A stretch of DNA of 6,497 bases, from contig JASHUO010000047.1 of the NCBI GenBank assembly GCA_030039975.1, positions 1-6,497 on the forward strand, read 5' to 3'. The position numbers and the translations under genes were made by a program. The stretch is from Alphaproteobacteria bacterium. GTDB lineage: Bacteria > Pseudomonadota > Alphaproteobacteria > ATCC43930 > CGMCC-115725. This document shows positions 1-5,158 of this stretch, piece by piece. Numbering within the stretch: position 1 is the stretch's first letter; every line of letters begins with the position of its first letter. A model generated the notes under the pieces. The model was not told where the DNA came from and did not search any database. It saw nothing but the letters and a program-made list of their open reading frames with translations.

Positions 1-749
1 TCGTCACCGAGGTTCATCTCGATGATGTGGTATTCCTCCTGCGCCTGCTGCTCGAGCGTCGCCGTCTGCGCCGCCACGGCGGCTTGTTGCGCCGTCTGCG
101 TATTGTTGATCTGCGTGGAGATGGCGGAAATCTGAGTCTGAAGCGAAGTCTGGGCGCTGGCGGCGATCTGCTGATTGAGCGTACTCAGGCTGACCACCTG
201 CTCCACCTGCGCCTCGGCCGCTTGAACGTCGCTCAGCGCCTGCGCCTGGCCGGCGCTGGTGCTGAGATCGTAGCTGCTGCTGGATTGAATGCCGAGGCCG
301 GTGGATGTCAGCTGGCTGGTGCCGTCCGGCTGCAGGCCGGCGGCGAAGGGCACGGCCTGCAGGTCGTTGATATCTGTCTGTGCCGCCGACAGCGTCTGAT
401 CAAAGGTGGTGGAGTCGCCTGATTGGGCGGCGGTGGCCAGGGTGCTGAGCTGTTGCGTCAGATCGGCGAGCACCAAGTTGTTCTGGGAGATCGCCGTCTC
501 GGCGTTCTGGTAGGTCGTGAGCTGAGTGTTGAGGTTCGTCTGCTGCTGCTGCAAGACGCTCGTGCTGCTGGTCTGCACCTGATCCTGCAGCGCGGTGACC
601 TTCTGATTGAACTGGTTGCTGATGGTGTTTTGAATGAGCGCCAGCGTATTGGCATTCTTTGCCGTCGCCGTAGCGGCGTTCACCGACGCGAGTTTGTTCA
701 TCAGCGCGGTACTGGTCGACAGGGCCGAGTTGATCGCCGAGGTCGTCAT
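1..749 (-). CDS. Partial gene for a flagellar-axial-like, helix-rich secreted protein (C-terminus off the left edge)
   Basis: I do not recognise a named family. The reading frame opens at ATG 749-747 and stays open to the window edge, giving 249 codons without a stop; the 3' end is missing. A good Shine-Dalgarno AGAGG (759-755) lies 5 nt upstream. The visible protein begins MTTSAINSALSTSTALMNKL and is very rich in Ala, Gln, Ser, Thr and Asn, has no Cys or Trp and only a few aromatics. It reads as two long helical stretches (about residues 15-130 and 170-245) flanking a Gly/Ser-rich middle (about 135-165). This composition is typical of flagellar axial proteins exported through the flagellar type III apparatus, and residues 95-130 loosely resemble a flagellin D1-type helix. 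The conserved flagellin N-terminal signature is absent, so it is not an ordinary flagellin. The pseudaminic acid genes next door support a flagellar or surface role by inference. Alternatives are a FliD/FlgL-like cap or junction protein, or an unrelated secreted coiled-coil protein. Confidence 0.75.
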   Translation of the reverse strand, partial: MTTSAINSALSTSTALMNKLASVNAATATAKNANTLALIQNTISNQFNQKVTALQDQVQTSSTSVLQQQQTNLNTQLTTYQNAETAISQNNLVLADLTQQLSTLATAAQSGDSTTFDQTLSAAQTDINDLQAVPFAAGLQPDGTSQLTSTGLGIQSSSSYDLSTSAGQAQALSDVQAAEAQVEQVVSLSTLNQQIAASAQTSLQTQISAISTQINNTQTAQQAAVAAQTATLEQQAQEEYHIIEMNLGD

Positions 750-754
750 GATCG

Positions 755-759
755 CCTCT
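755..759 (-). promoter_or_regulatory. Ribosome binding site of the axial-like gene
   Basis: AGAGG on the minus strand lies 5 nt before ATG 749-747. It supports this start and this frame over two overlapping shorter minus-strand frames in the same region, whose translations are Arg/Pro-rich shadow-type sequence. Confidence 0.6.
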
Positions 760-850
760 GAAGGGCGGCCGAGCCTTTGCCGCTCCGCCGCGCATTTTTG
801 CAGTCTTCAGCTTGCCGCAGGGGGGTAAAGGGCGGGTTAAAGCGCGGCAT

Positions 851-869
851 GGTAAAGAGCCTCTTTACC
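851..869. repeat. Perfect 19-bp palindrome, candidate operator
   Basis: GGTAAAGAG and CTCTTTACC are exact 9-bp inverted arms around a single central C (860). The element lies in the 131-bp gap between the end of pseC and the start of the axial-like gene. The same half-site core recurs nearby in direct orientation as GGTAAAG (824-830) and, with one inserted T, GGTTAAAG (835-842). The one-base spacer and lack of a following T-run on either strand make a dimeric-regulator operator more plausible than an intrinsic terminator. The site is about 100-120 bp upstream of the axial-like start codon. No binding protein can be named from sequence. Confidence 0.45.
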
Positions 870-880
870 AAGGCGGCCGC

Positions 881-2146
881 CTATCCGGCGGCGCCGGTCA
901 CCAGCGACCGTCCGGCCTTGCCGGCGGCGGAGGGGCGAGCGATGCAATCGGCGAGCCGGTCGACGACGCGGTCGACATCGGCGGCGGTCATGCCGATGTA
1001 GAGCGGCAGCGACAAGGTCCGCGCGTAATAAGCCTCGGCGCCCGGCAGCGAGAGGGCGCCGTAGCGGCGCCGATAATAGGGCTGGCGGTGGACCGGGATG
1101 TAGTGGACCTGGCTGCCGATGCGATGGTCCTGGAGGCAGCGCATGACCTCGCCACGCGTCTTGCCGATGGCGGCGAAGTCGATAAGCACGCTGTAGAGAT
1201 GCCAGACCGGGATCGCGTCGGCATTGCGCTTCACCGGCCGCACGAGCGGCGCCAGCGCGGCGAGGCGGCGGTCGTACCGCTCGACCAGCGCCCGCCGGAG
1301 GGCGGCAAATCGATCGAGCTTGCGCAGCTGGCTGAGCCCCAGCGCGCAGTTGATATCGCTGATGCGGTAGTTGAAGCCGATCTCCGGCATCTCATAGTAC
1401 CAGGGATTGGCGAGATCGCCTTCGAAGGCCGCCTCATGATCCTCGAAGGCCCCGCCGTCGCGCACCATGCCGTGGCCGCGCTGCTGGCGCAGGCGCTGCG
1501 CGAGCGCGGCCTCGCGCGCCGTTACGGCGCCGCCTTCGCCGGTGGTGATGGTCTTGACGGGATGGAAGGAGAAGACCGTGAGGTCGCTATGCGTACAGGA
1601 GCCGATGGCGGTGGGTGCGCCGCCGCTCGTCCGATAGACCGTGCCCAAGGCATGGCAGGCGTCTTCGATCACCGCCAAGCCGCTTCGCCGCGCCACGGCT
1701 GCGATAGCGGCGAGGTCGGCGCATTGGCCGCCGAGATGGACGGGCAGCACGACGCTCGGCCGGCGGCCGGCGGCGAGCATTCGGGCGATCGCGTCCTCGA
1801 GATGTCGCGCTTCCATCAGGCCGCTCTCGGGATCGACGTCGGCAAACACCACCTCGGCGCCGGTCATGCGCGGGGCATTGGCGGTGGCGAGGAAGGTCAC
1901 GGCGGGAACGATGGCGGTAGCGTCGCTGTCGAGGCCGAGCGCCAGGCAGGCGAGATGCAGCGCCGCGGTGCCGTTGATGCAGCTTACCGCGTCGGCGGCG
2001 CCGCAGCGTTTGGCAAGCGCGCGCTCGAACTCACCAACGATGGGCCCCGTGGTGAGCCAGTCACCGCGAAGCACTTCCAGCACCGCATCGCAATCGTCCT
2101 GCTCGATCGCGTGCCGGCCATAGGGGAGGGGGGGTTGATTGCTCAC
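881..2146 (-). CDS. pseC: UDP-4-amino-4,6-dideoxy-N-acetyl-beta-L-altrosamine transaminase (PseC)
   Basis: This is the PLP-dependent aminotransferase of the DegT/DnrJ/EryC1/StrS family that carries out step 2 of cytoplasmic pseudaminic acid synthesis: it transfers the amino group of glutamate to C4 of the 4-keto sugar made by PseB. The protein is 421 aa, longer than the roughly 375-aa Helicobacter enzyme, with a Gly/Ala-rich tail. Visible motifs are YGRHAIEQDD (9-18), the sugar/PLP region GDWLTTGP (28-35), NGTAALHLA (58-66), EDACHALG (161-168; D162 faces the PLP ring nitrogen by family analogy), the Schiff-base lysine K198 in FHPVKTITTGEGG (194-206), and NYRISDINCALG (259-270). The start is GTG 2146-2144, overlapping the pseB stop by 4 nt (GTGA). 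The same frame stays open far upstream, but that part overlaps pseB out of frame and shows no homology, so GTG is chosen. There is no strong Shine-Dalgarno, which implies translational coupling to pseB. A C7 run follows the start codon closely. The stop is TAG 883-881. Confidence 0.95.
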   Translation of the reverse strand: MSNQPPLPYGRHAIEQDDCDAVLEVLRGDWLTTGPIVGEFERALAKRCGAADAVSCINGTAALHLACLALGLDSDATAIVPAVTFLATANAPRMTGAEVVFADVDPESGLMEARHLEDAIARMLAAGRRPSVVLPVHLGGQCADLAAIAAVARRSGLAVIEDACHALGTVYRTSGGAPTAIGSCTHSDLTVFSFHPVKTITTGEGGAVTAREAALAQRLRQQRGHGMVRDGGAFEDHEAAFEGDLANPWYYEMPEIGFNYRISDINCALGLSQLRKLDRFAALRRALVERYDRRLAALAPLVRPVKRNADAIPVWHLYSVLIDFAAIGKTRGEVMRCLQDHRIGSQVHYIPVHRQPYYRRRYGALSLPGAEAYYARTLSLPLYIGMTAADVDRVVDRLADCIARPSAAGKAGRSLVTGAAG

Positions 2147-3252
2147 GCAACGCCGCTGAGAAGCTGTTTCAGCCGCGCCTCGTCGAGCCAGTCGGAATTC
2201 GTGTCGCTCGAGAAGCGGAAGCCTTCCGCCACCGGATTCGCGCCGGAAGCGACATAGGGTCCGCGCTGCCACCAGGCGAAGGCGGGCTCGATGACATAGC
2301 GATCTTCGAGCTCGAGGGTCTGGCGGGAGTCGTCTTCGGTGATCATCACTTCGTGGAGCTTCTCGCCAGGGCGGATGCCGACGGTCTTGAGCGGCAGGTG
2401 CGGGGCGAGGCAGTGGGCGAGATCGACCATGCGCATGGAGGGGATCTTGGGAACGAAGATTTCGCCGCCGCGCATCATCGTCAGCGAGGTGATCACGAAA
2501 GCGACCCCTTGCTGCAACGTGATCCAGAAGCGCGTCATCCGCTCGTCGGTGATCGGCAGATGGTCGGCGCCTTCGGCGATCAGCTTCTTGAAGAACGGGA
2601 TGACCGAGCCGCGCGAGCCCACGACGTTGCCGTAGCGGACGACGGCGAAGCGCGTGCCCAGCGAGCCTGCGAGATTGTTGGCGGCGATGAAGATCTTGTC
2701 CGAGGCGAGCTTCGAGGCGCCGTAGAGATTGATCGGGTTGGCCGCTTTGTCCGTCGAGAGCGCCAGGACTTTGCGCACGCCGTTGCGGAGCGCGGCGCGC
2801 ACCACGTTCTCGGCGCCGTTGACGTTGGTGCGGATGCATTCGAACGGATTGTACTCGGCCGCGGGTACCTGCTTCAGTGCCGCGGTGTGGATGATGAAGT
2901 CGACCTCGCGGGCGGCGAGATCGAGGCGGTCGGCATCGCGCACATCGCCGATGAAGAAGCGCAGCCGCGAGGTCTCGAGATGGCCGAATTGCTGCTGCAT
3001 CTCGAACTGCTTGAACTCGTCGCGGGAGAGCACGATGAGCCGCCGCGCCCGGCTGAAGCGCAGCAGCGTCTCGATGAAGTGGCGGCCGAACGAGCCGGTG
3101 CCACCGGTGACCAGCACCGTGCAGCCATCGAACTGGCGCATCGCCGCATGCAGGTCGTCGGGCAGAATCTGCGGCTCCTTGGCGGCGCCCGGGGCGGTTG
3201 CCGGCTTGGCCGGACGGCCGGGACGGAGTGCGACGGTGTCTGTGGAGGACAT
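2143..3252 (-). CDS. pseB: UDP-N-acetylglucosamine 4,6-dehydratase, inverting (PseB)
   Basis: PseB is the NADP-dependent short-chain dehydrogenase/reductase that converts UDP-GlcNAc to UDP-2-acetamido-2,6-dideoxy-beta-L-arabino-hexos-4-ulose, the committed first step. The 369-aa protein has the Rossmann loop TGGTGSFGRHF (49-59), the SRDEFKQFEM segment (76-85), GDVRD (102-106), and the FlaA1-type catalytic region STDKAANPINLYGASK (166-181) with D168, K169, Y177 and K181. RYGNVVGSRGSVIPFFKKL (206-224), TDERMTRFWIT (235-245) and GIRPGEKLHEVMI (292-304) are close to Helicobacter FlaA1 from memory. The core aligns from about residue 41, so the first 40 residues (Pro/Ala-rich) are an extension relative to the 333-aa Helicobacter protein. 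An internal ATG at M38 (3141-3139) could be the real start, but no Shine-Dalgarno precedes it. GAGG lies about 13 nt before ATG 3252, a rather long spacing. It is the first gene of the leftward operon, coupled to pseC. Confidence 0.96.
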   Translation of the reverse strand: MSSTDTVALRPGRPAKPATAPGAAKEPQILPDDLHAAMRQFDGCTVLVTGGTGSFGRHFIETLLRFSRARRLIVLSRDEFKQFEMQQQFGHLETSRLRFFIGDVRDADRLDLAAREVDFIIHTAALKQVPAAEYNPFECIRTNVNGAENVVRAALRNGVRKVLALSTDKAANPINLYGASKLASDKIFIAANNLAGSLGTRFAVVRYGNVVGSRGSVIPFFKKLIAEGADHLPITDERMTRFWITLQQGVAFVITSLTMMRGGEIFVPKIPSMRMVDLAHCLAPHLPLKTVGIRPGEKLHEVMITEDDSRQTLELEDRYVIEPAFAWWQRGPYVASGANPVAEGFRFSSDTNSDWLDEARLKQLLSGVA

Positions 3253-3302
3253 GGGACGGTAGCAACCTCACCAAAGCGCGGGCGGGATGCCCGCGGGCGA
3301 GC

Positions 3303-3318
3303 GCGAACAGAAGTGCCA
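3303..3318 (-). promoter_or_regulatory. Imperfect sigma-54-like promoter facing pseB
   Basis: The minus strand reads TGGCAC, 5 nt, TTCGC, against the sigma-54 consensus TGGCAC-N5-TTGC. The -24 half is perfect. The -12 half has an extra C, putting GC one base too far downstream. If used, transcription would begin near 3291, about 40 nt before the pseB ATG, a sensible leader length. RpoN control of flagellar and flagellin-glycosylation genes is known in several bacteria, but the spacing defect makes this doubtful. Confidence 0.2.
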
Positions 3319-3446
3319 CGCGCGGGGGCGTAGTATCGAAGCGAAGCGGTTAATATCTCCTTGCGACGAAACTGGCGGTAGCGGCCCTGTGCCGCGCGCC
3401 GCGGCCGGCGAGCAAGACAGGGGCGTCGCGGACGGTTAGTATTCCG

Positions 3447-3484
3447 GACGCTCGCGCCGGGCGAGCGCATAGAGGGCGAGCGTC
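3447..3484 (+). repeat. Overlapping inverted repeats (alternative hairpins) upstream of pseH
   Basis: GACGCTCGC (3447-3455) is exactly complementary to GCGAGCGTC (3476-3484), forming a 9-bp stem with a 20-nt loop. Its core CGCTCGC (3449-3455) can instead pair with GCGAGCG at 3461-3467, forming a 7-bp stem with a 5-nt loop. The two pairings exclude each other. A further GCGAGCG copy (3532-3538) sits between the pseH Shine-Dalgarno and its ATG and could also pair with the same CGCTCGC. This would be a plausible leader structure, but the GC-rich context produces such stems by chance and no T-run follows. Confidence 0.35.
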
Positions 3485-3528
3485 GTTGTCAGATGGCTGG
3501 ACATTGCCGATGAGCCGCCGCGGAGCTC

Positions 3529-3532
3529 GGAG
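3529..3532 (+). promoter_or_regulatory. Ribosome binding site of pseH
   Basis: GGAG lies 9 nt before ATG 3542, a normal distance. It decides the start in favour of 3542 over the out-of-frame ATG at 3510, which opens only a 13-codon frame ending inside pseH. Confidence 0.5.
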
Positions 3533-3541
3533 CGAGCGCTC

Positions 3542-3976
3542 ATGGCGCTGATCTTGAGGCCGGCAAACGCGGCTGATGCGAGGCTGTTGTTCGACTGGCG
3601 AAACGACGCGGTAACCCGCCAGAATTCGCTGGAGACCGGCATGGTCTCCTGGAGCGAGCATCAGCGCTGGCTCGGCGCGTCGCTGGCGCGCCAGGACCGC
3701 CAGCTGCTCATCGCCGAGGTCGATAGCGAGCCGGTCGGGACAGTGCGTCTGGATCAGGGGCACAATGGCTGCGAGCTGAGCTGGACGGTGGCTCCGGGCC
3801 AACGCGGCCGTGGCCTTGGCAAAGCGATCGTCGCGGCGGCGATAGCGCTCGCAGGGCCGGGCATCCTCATCGCGAGAATCAAGCGCGAGAACGCCGCGTC
3901 GCTGCGCATCGCCGATGCCTGCGGCTTCGCCTGCGTCGGCTCCGCAGATGACATCCTCACCTATCGTCGCGGATAG
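3542..3976 (+). CDS. pseH: GNAT-family N-acetyltransferase, UDP-4-amino-sugar N-acetyltransferase (PseH)
   Basis: This enzyme acetylates the C4 amine of the PseC product using acetyl-CoA, giving UDP-2,4-diacetamido-2,4,6-trideoxy-beta-L-altrose. The 144-aa protein is a single GNAT domain: an N-terminal strand and LLFDWRND helix (15-22), typical of PseH-like acetyltransferases, IAEVDSEPVGTVRLD (57-71), the acetyl-CoA pyrophosphate loop QRGRGLGKA (87-95) and the C-terminal ARIKRENAASLRIADACGF (111-129). It is shorter than the about 180-aa Helicobacter PseH, as is common for lean GNAT proteins. It begins the rightward operon and is followed by a 96-bp gap and then pseG. GNAT substrates cannot be read from sequence alone, so the PseH assignment rests mainly on its position between pseB/C and pseG/I in an otherwise pathway-complete cluster. 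Confidence 0.85.
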   Translation: MALILRPANAADARLLFDWRNDAVTRQNSLETGMVSWSEHQRWLGASLARQDRQLLIAEVDSEPVGTVRLDQGHNGCELSWTVAPGQRGRGLGKAIVAAAIALAGPGILIARIKRENAASLRIADACGFACVGSADDILTYRRG

Positions 3977-4072
3977 GCGCGGTCGCCCGGCAGGGTTAAC
4001 AACTCCTTTAAGTCTCGGCCTTAGCTTCGGCTGACGCGCTTGGCTCCAGGGAGCGCGGAGGATCCGGGTCGG
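3977..4072 (+). other. pseH-pseG spacer with paired TTAA sites
   Basis: This 96-bp gap is larger than expected inside a tight operon. It contains TTAA at 3996-3999 and 4008-4011 separated by 8 nt, in the AT-richest patch of the area. That could be a weak internal promoter or regulator site. The distal end carries the pseG Shine-Dalgarno GGAGG (4057-4061). No hairpin plus T-run was seen, so readthrough from pseH is likely. Confidence 0.35.
4057..4061 (+). promoter_or_regulatory. Ribosome binding site fixing the pseG start
   Basis: GGAGG lies 11 nt before ATG 4073. The frame also has an ATG at 4040, but that would place GGAGG inside the coding region and add 11 residues (beginning MAPGSAED) before the conserved N-terminal strand. 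Confidence 0.55.
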
Positions 4073-5110
4073 ATGAGATTCCTGTTTCGCGCCGATGCCA
4101 GTTCCGCGATGGGAACCGGCCATGTCATGCGATGCCTCGCCTTGACCGAGGCGCTGCACGATCGCGGCCATGAATGCCACTTTCTCGTTGCGCAAGGCAT
4201 CGCTTCGGTCGATCGCCGCGTCGCGGCGGAAGGCGCGGTGCTTGCGCGCATCGAGGCGGACGGGGACGACGGCGCCGAAGCAACGTGCCGCTATGCCGCG
4301 GCGATCGACGCTCGGGCCATCATCGTCGACGGCTATCATTTTGCCGAGCCGTGGCGCCGCGCGCTGCACCGATGCGGACGCCCGGTGCTGAGCTTCCATG
4401 ACGGCGTGGTCGAAGGGGCGCCTCATGCCGACATCGTGCTCTCGCCGGGCCTCGACGAGTTGCCCGAGAAGACACGCGCCTTGGCGCCTGCGGCCCTTTG
4501 GCTTTGCGGCCCCGCTTACATCCTGTTGCGTCGCGAGCTGCGCCGCGCCTTGGCAGAGCCGCGGCCTGTCGGCGAGCAGCCGTCGATACTTGTCGGCTTC
4601 GGCGGCTCCGATCCCGCGGGATTGACGGTGCCGGTGGTGCGCTGCCTCGCTGATCGGCCGCCGCCGGGGCTGCGGCTGGAGGTCGTGATCGGCGGCGGTG
4701 TGCCCGGCAAGGACGGCGTGGTAGAGGCGCTCTCGCGCCTCGGCGCCCCCCTTCGTGTCCATGTCGATCCGCCCGATCTGGGGCGCTTGATGCGGCAGGC
4801 GGGCCTGGCGGTGTCGGCGGCGGGGGGGACGGTCGGCGAGCTCGCCGCGTTCGGGGTGCCAAGCCTGATCGTGGTCGTCGCCGACAACCAGCTCGTCGGC
4901 GCCCGGCAGGCTTCCAGCAAAGGCTGGTGCCGCATGCTCGACGCCCGCGTCGGATTGTCGGCGGCGGTGATCGCGGAGGCGGCGCGGCGCCTTTGGGAGG
5001 CGGCGGAGGAGCGCGCAGCCATGGCGCTCCGCGCTTCCAGCGCGGTCGATGGCCAGGGTGTCGCGCGCGTCTCGGACGCGCTCATCGCCGCCGCGGAAAG
5101 GGAAGATTAA
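4073..5110 (+). CDS. pseG: UDP-2,4-diacetamido-2,4,6-trideoxy-beta-L-altropyranose hydrolase (PseG)
   Basis: PseG hydrolyses the C1-O-PO3 bond of the PseH product, releasing UDP and 2,4-diacetamido-2,4,6-trideoxy-L-altrose for PseI. It is an inverting, metal-independent enzyme with a MurG/GT-B-like fold. The protein is 345 aa from ATG 4073. The N-terminus MRFLFRADASSAMGTGHVMR puts a His at residue 17, the position of the catalytic His of Campylobacter PseG. Other motifs are IIVDGYHF (83-90), CGPAYILLRREL (146-157), the nucleotide-binding VGFGGSDPAG (174-183), and the UDP-contacting SAAGGTVGELAAFGVPS (248-264) followed by ADNQ (270-273). A G7 run (4822-4828) encodes part of the AAGGT loop. PseG is specific to the pseudaminic route; legionaminic acid pathways use a hydrolysing epimerase instead, so this gene strongly supports Pse. 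Confidence 0.95.
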   Translation: MRFLFRADASSAMGTGHVMRCLALTEALHDRGHECHFLVAQGIASVDRRVAAEGAVLARIEADGDDGAEATCRYAAAIDARAIIVDGYHFAEPWRRALHRCGRPVLSFHDGVVEGAPHADIVLSPGLDELPEKTRALAPAALWLCGPAYILLRRELRRALAEPRPVGEQPSILVGFGGSDPAGLTVPVVRCLADRPPPGLRLEVVIGGGVPGKDGVVEALSRLGAPLRVHVDPPDLGRLMRQAGLAVSAAGGTVGELAAFGVPSLIVVVADNQLVGARQASSKGWCRMLDARVGLSAAVIAEAARRLWEAAEERAAMALRASSAVDGQGVARVSDALIAAAERED

Positions 5111-5158
5111 CCAAGGCGGGGATAGAGTTTTCGGCATCTCGACCAGGAACGAGGGCCC

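Larger units (their letters stand above)
3253..3541. promoter_or_regulatory. Divergent intergenic region driving pseBC (left) and pseHGI (right)
   Basis: These 289 bp separate the divergent start codons of pseB and pseH and must hold or lie near the promoters of both arms. Minus-strand open frames crossing it end in Arg/Pro-rich shadow sequence, so I see no gene here. Visible elements are an imperfect sigma-54-like site facing pseB (3318-3303), a TTAA at 3350-3353, GC-rich stems at 3277-3295 and 3447-3484, and the pseH Shine-Dalgarno (3529-3532). No convincing sigma-70 -35/-10 pair could be picked by eye in either direction. Confidence 0.6.

Noticed and set aside
27..422. Plus-strand open frames in the left 800 bp (27-422, 423-761)
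   Set aside because: They are Leu/Arg/Gly-rich antisense shadows of the axial-like gene, which has a good ribosome binding site and biased composition on the minus strand.
540..551. (CTG)4 microsatellite in the axial-like gene
   Set aside because: Only four units, in frame with a Gln run. Length changes would be tolerated as Gln number variation, so it is not strong evidence for a switch.
851..869. Palindrome as an intrinsic terminator of the pseBC transcript
   Set aside because: There is no T-run downstream on the minus strand and the arms leave only a one-base spacer, so an operator reading is preferred.
812..2257. 481-codon plus-strand open frame opposite pseC
   Set aside because: It has shadow composition (His/Arg/Gly/Asp-rich), no motifs and no ribosome binding site of note. 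PseC on the other strand has complete catalytic motifs.
2147..3319. Upstream 391-codon extension of the pseC frame, suggesting a giant fusion protein
   Set aside because: The extension is the out-of-frame shadow of pseB (Arg/Pro/Ala-rich). The real PseC homology begins right after the GTG at 2146.
2353..3333. 326-codon plus-strand open frame opposite pseB
   Set aside because: It is antisense to the fully conserved PseB core and has no domain signature.
3494..3507. TGGC-N6-TTGC on the plus strand upstream of pseH as a sigma-54 promoter
   Set aside because: GG and GC are one base too close (9 rather than 10 intervening bases), and the -24 half is degenerate beyond TGGC.
3510..3551. 13-codon leader peptide overlapping the pseH start
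   Set aside because: It has no ribosome binding site of its own and no amino-acid bias suggesting attenuation. It most likely reflects a chance ATG.
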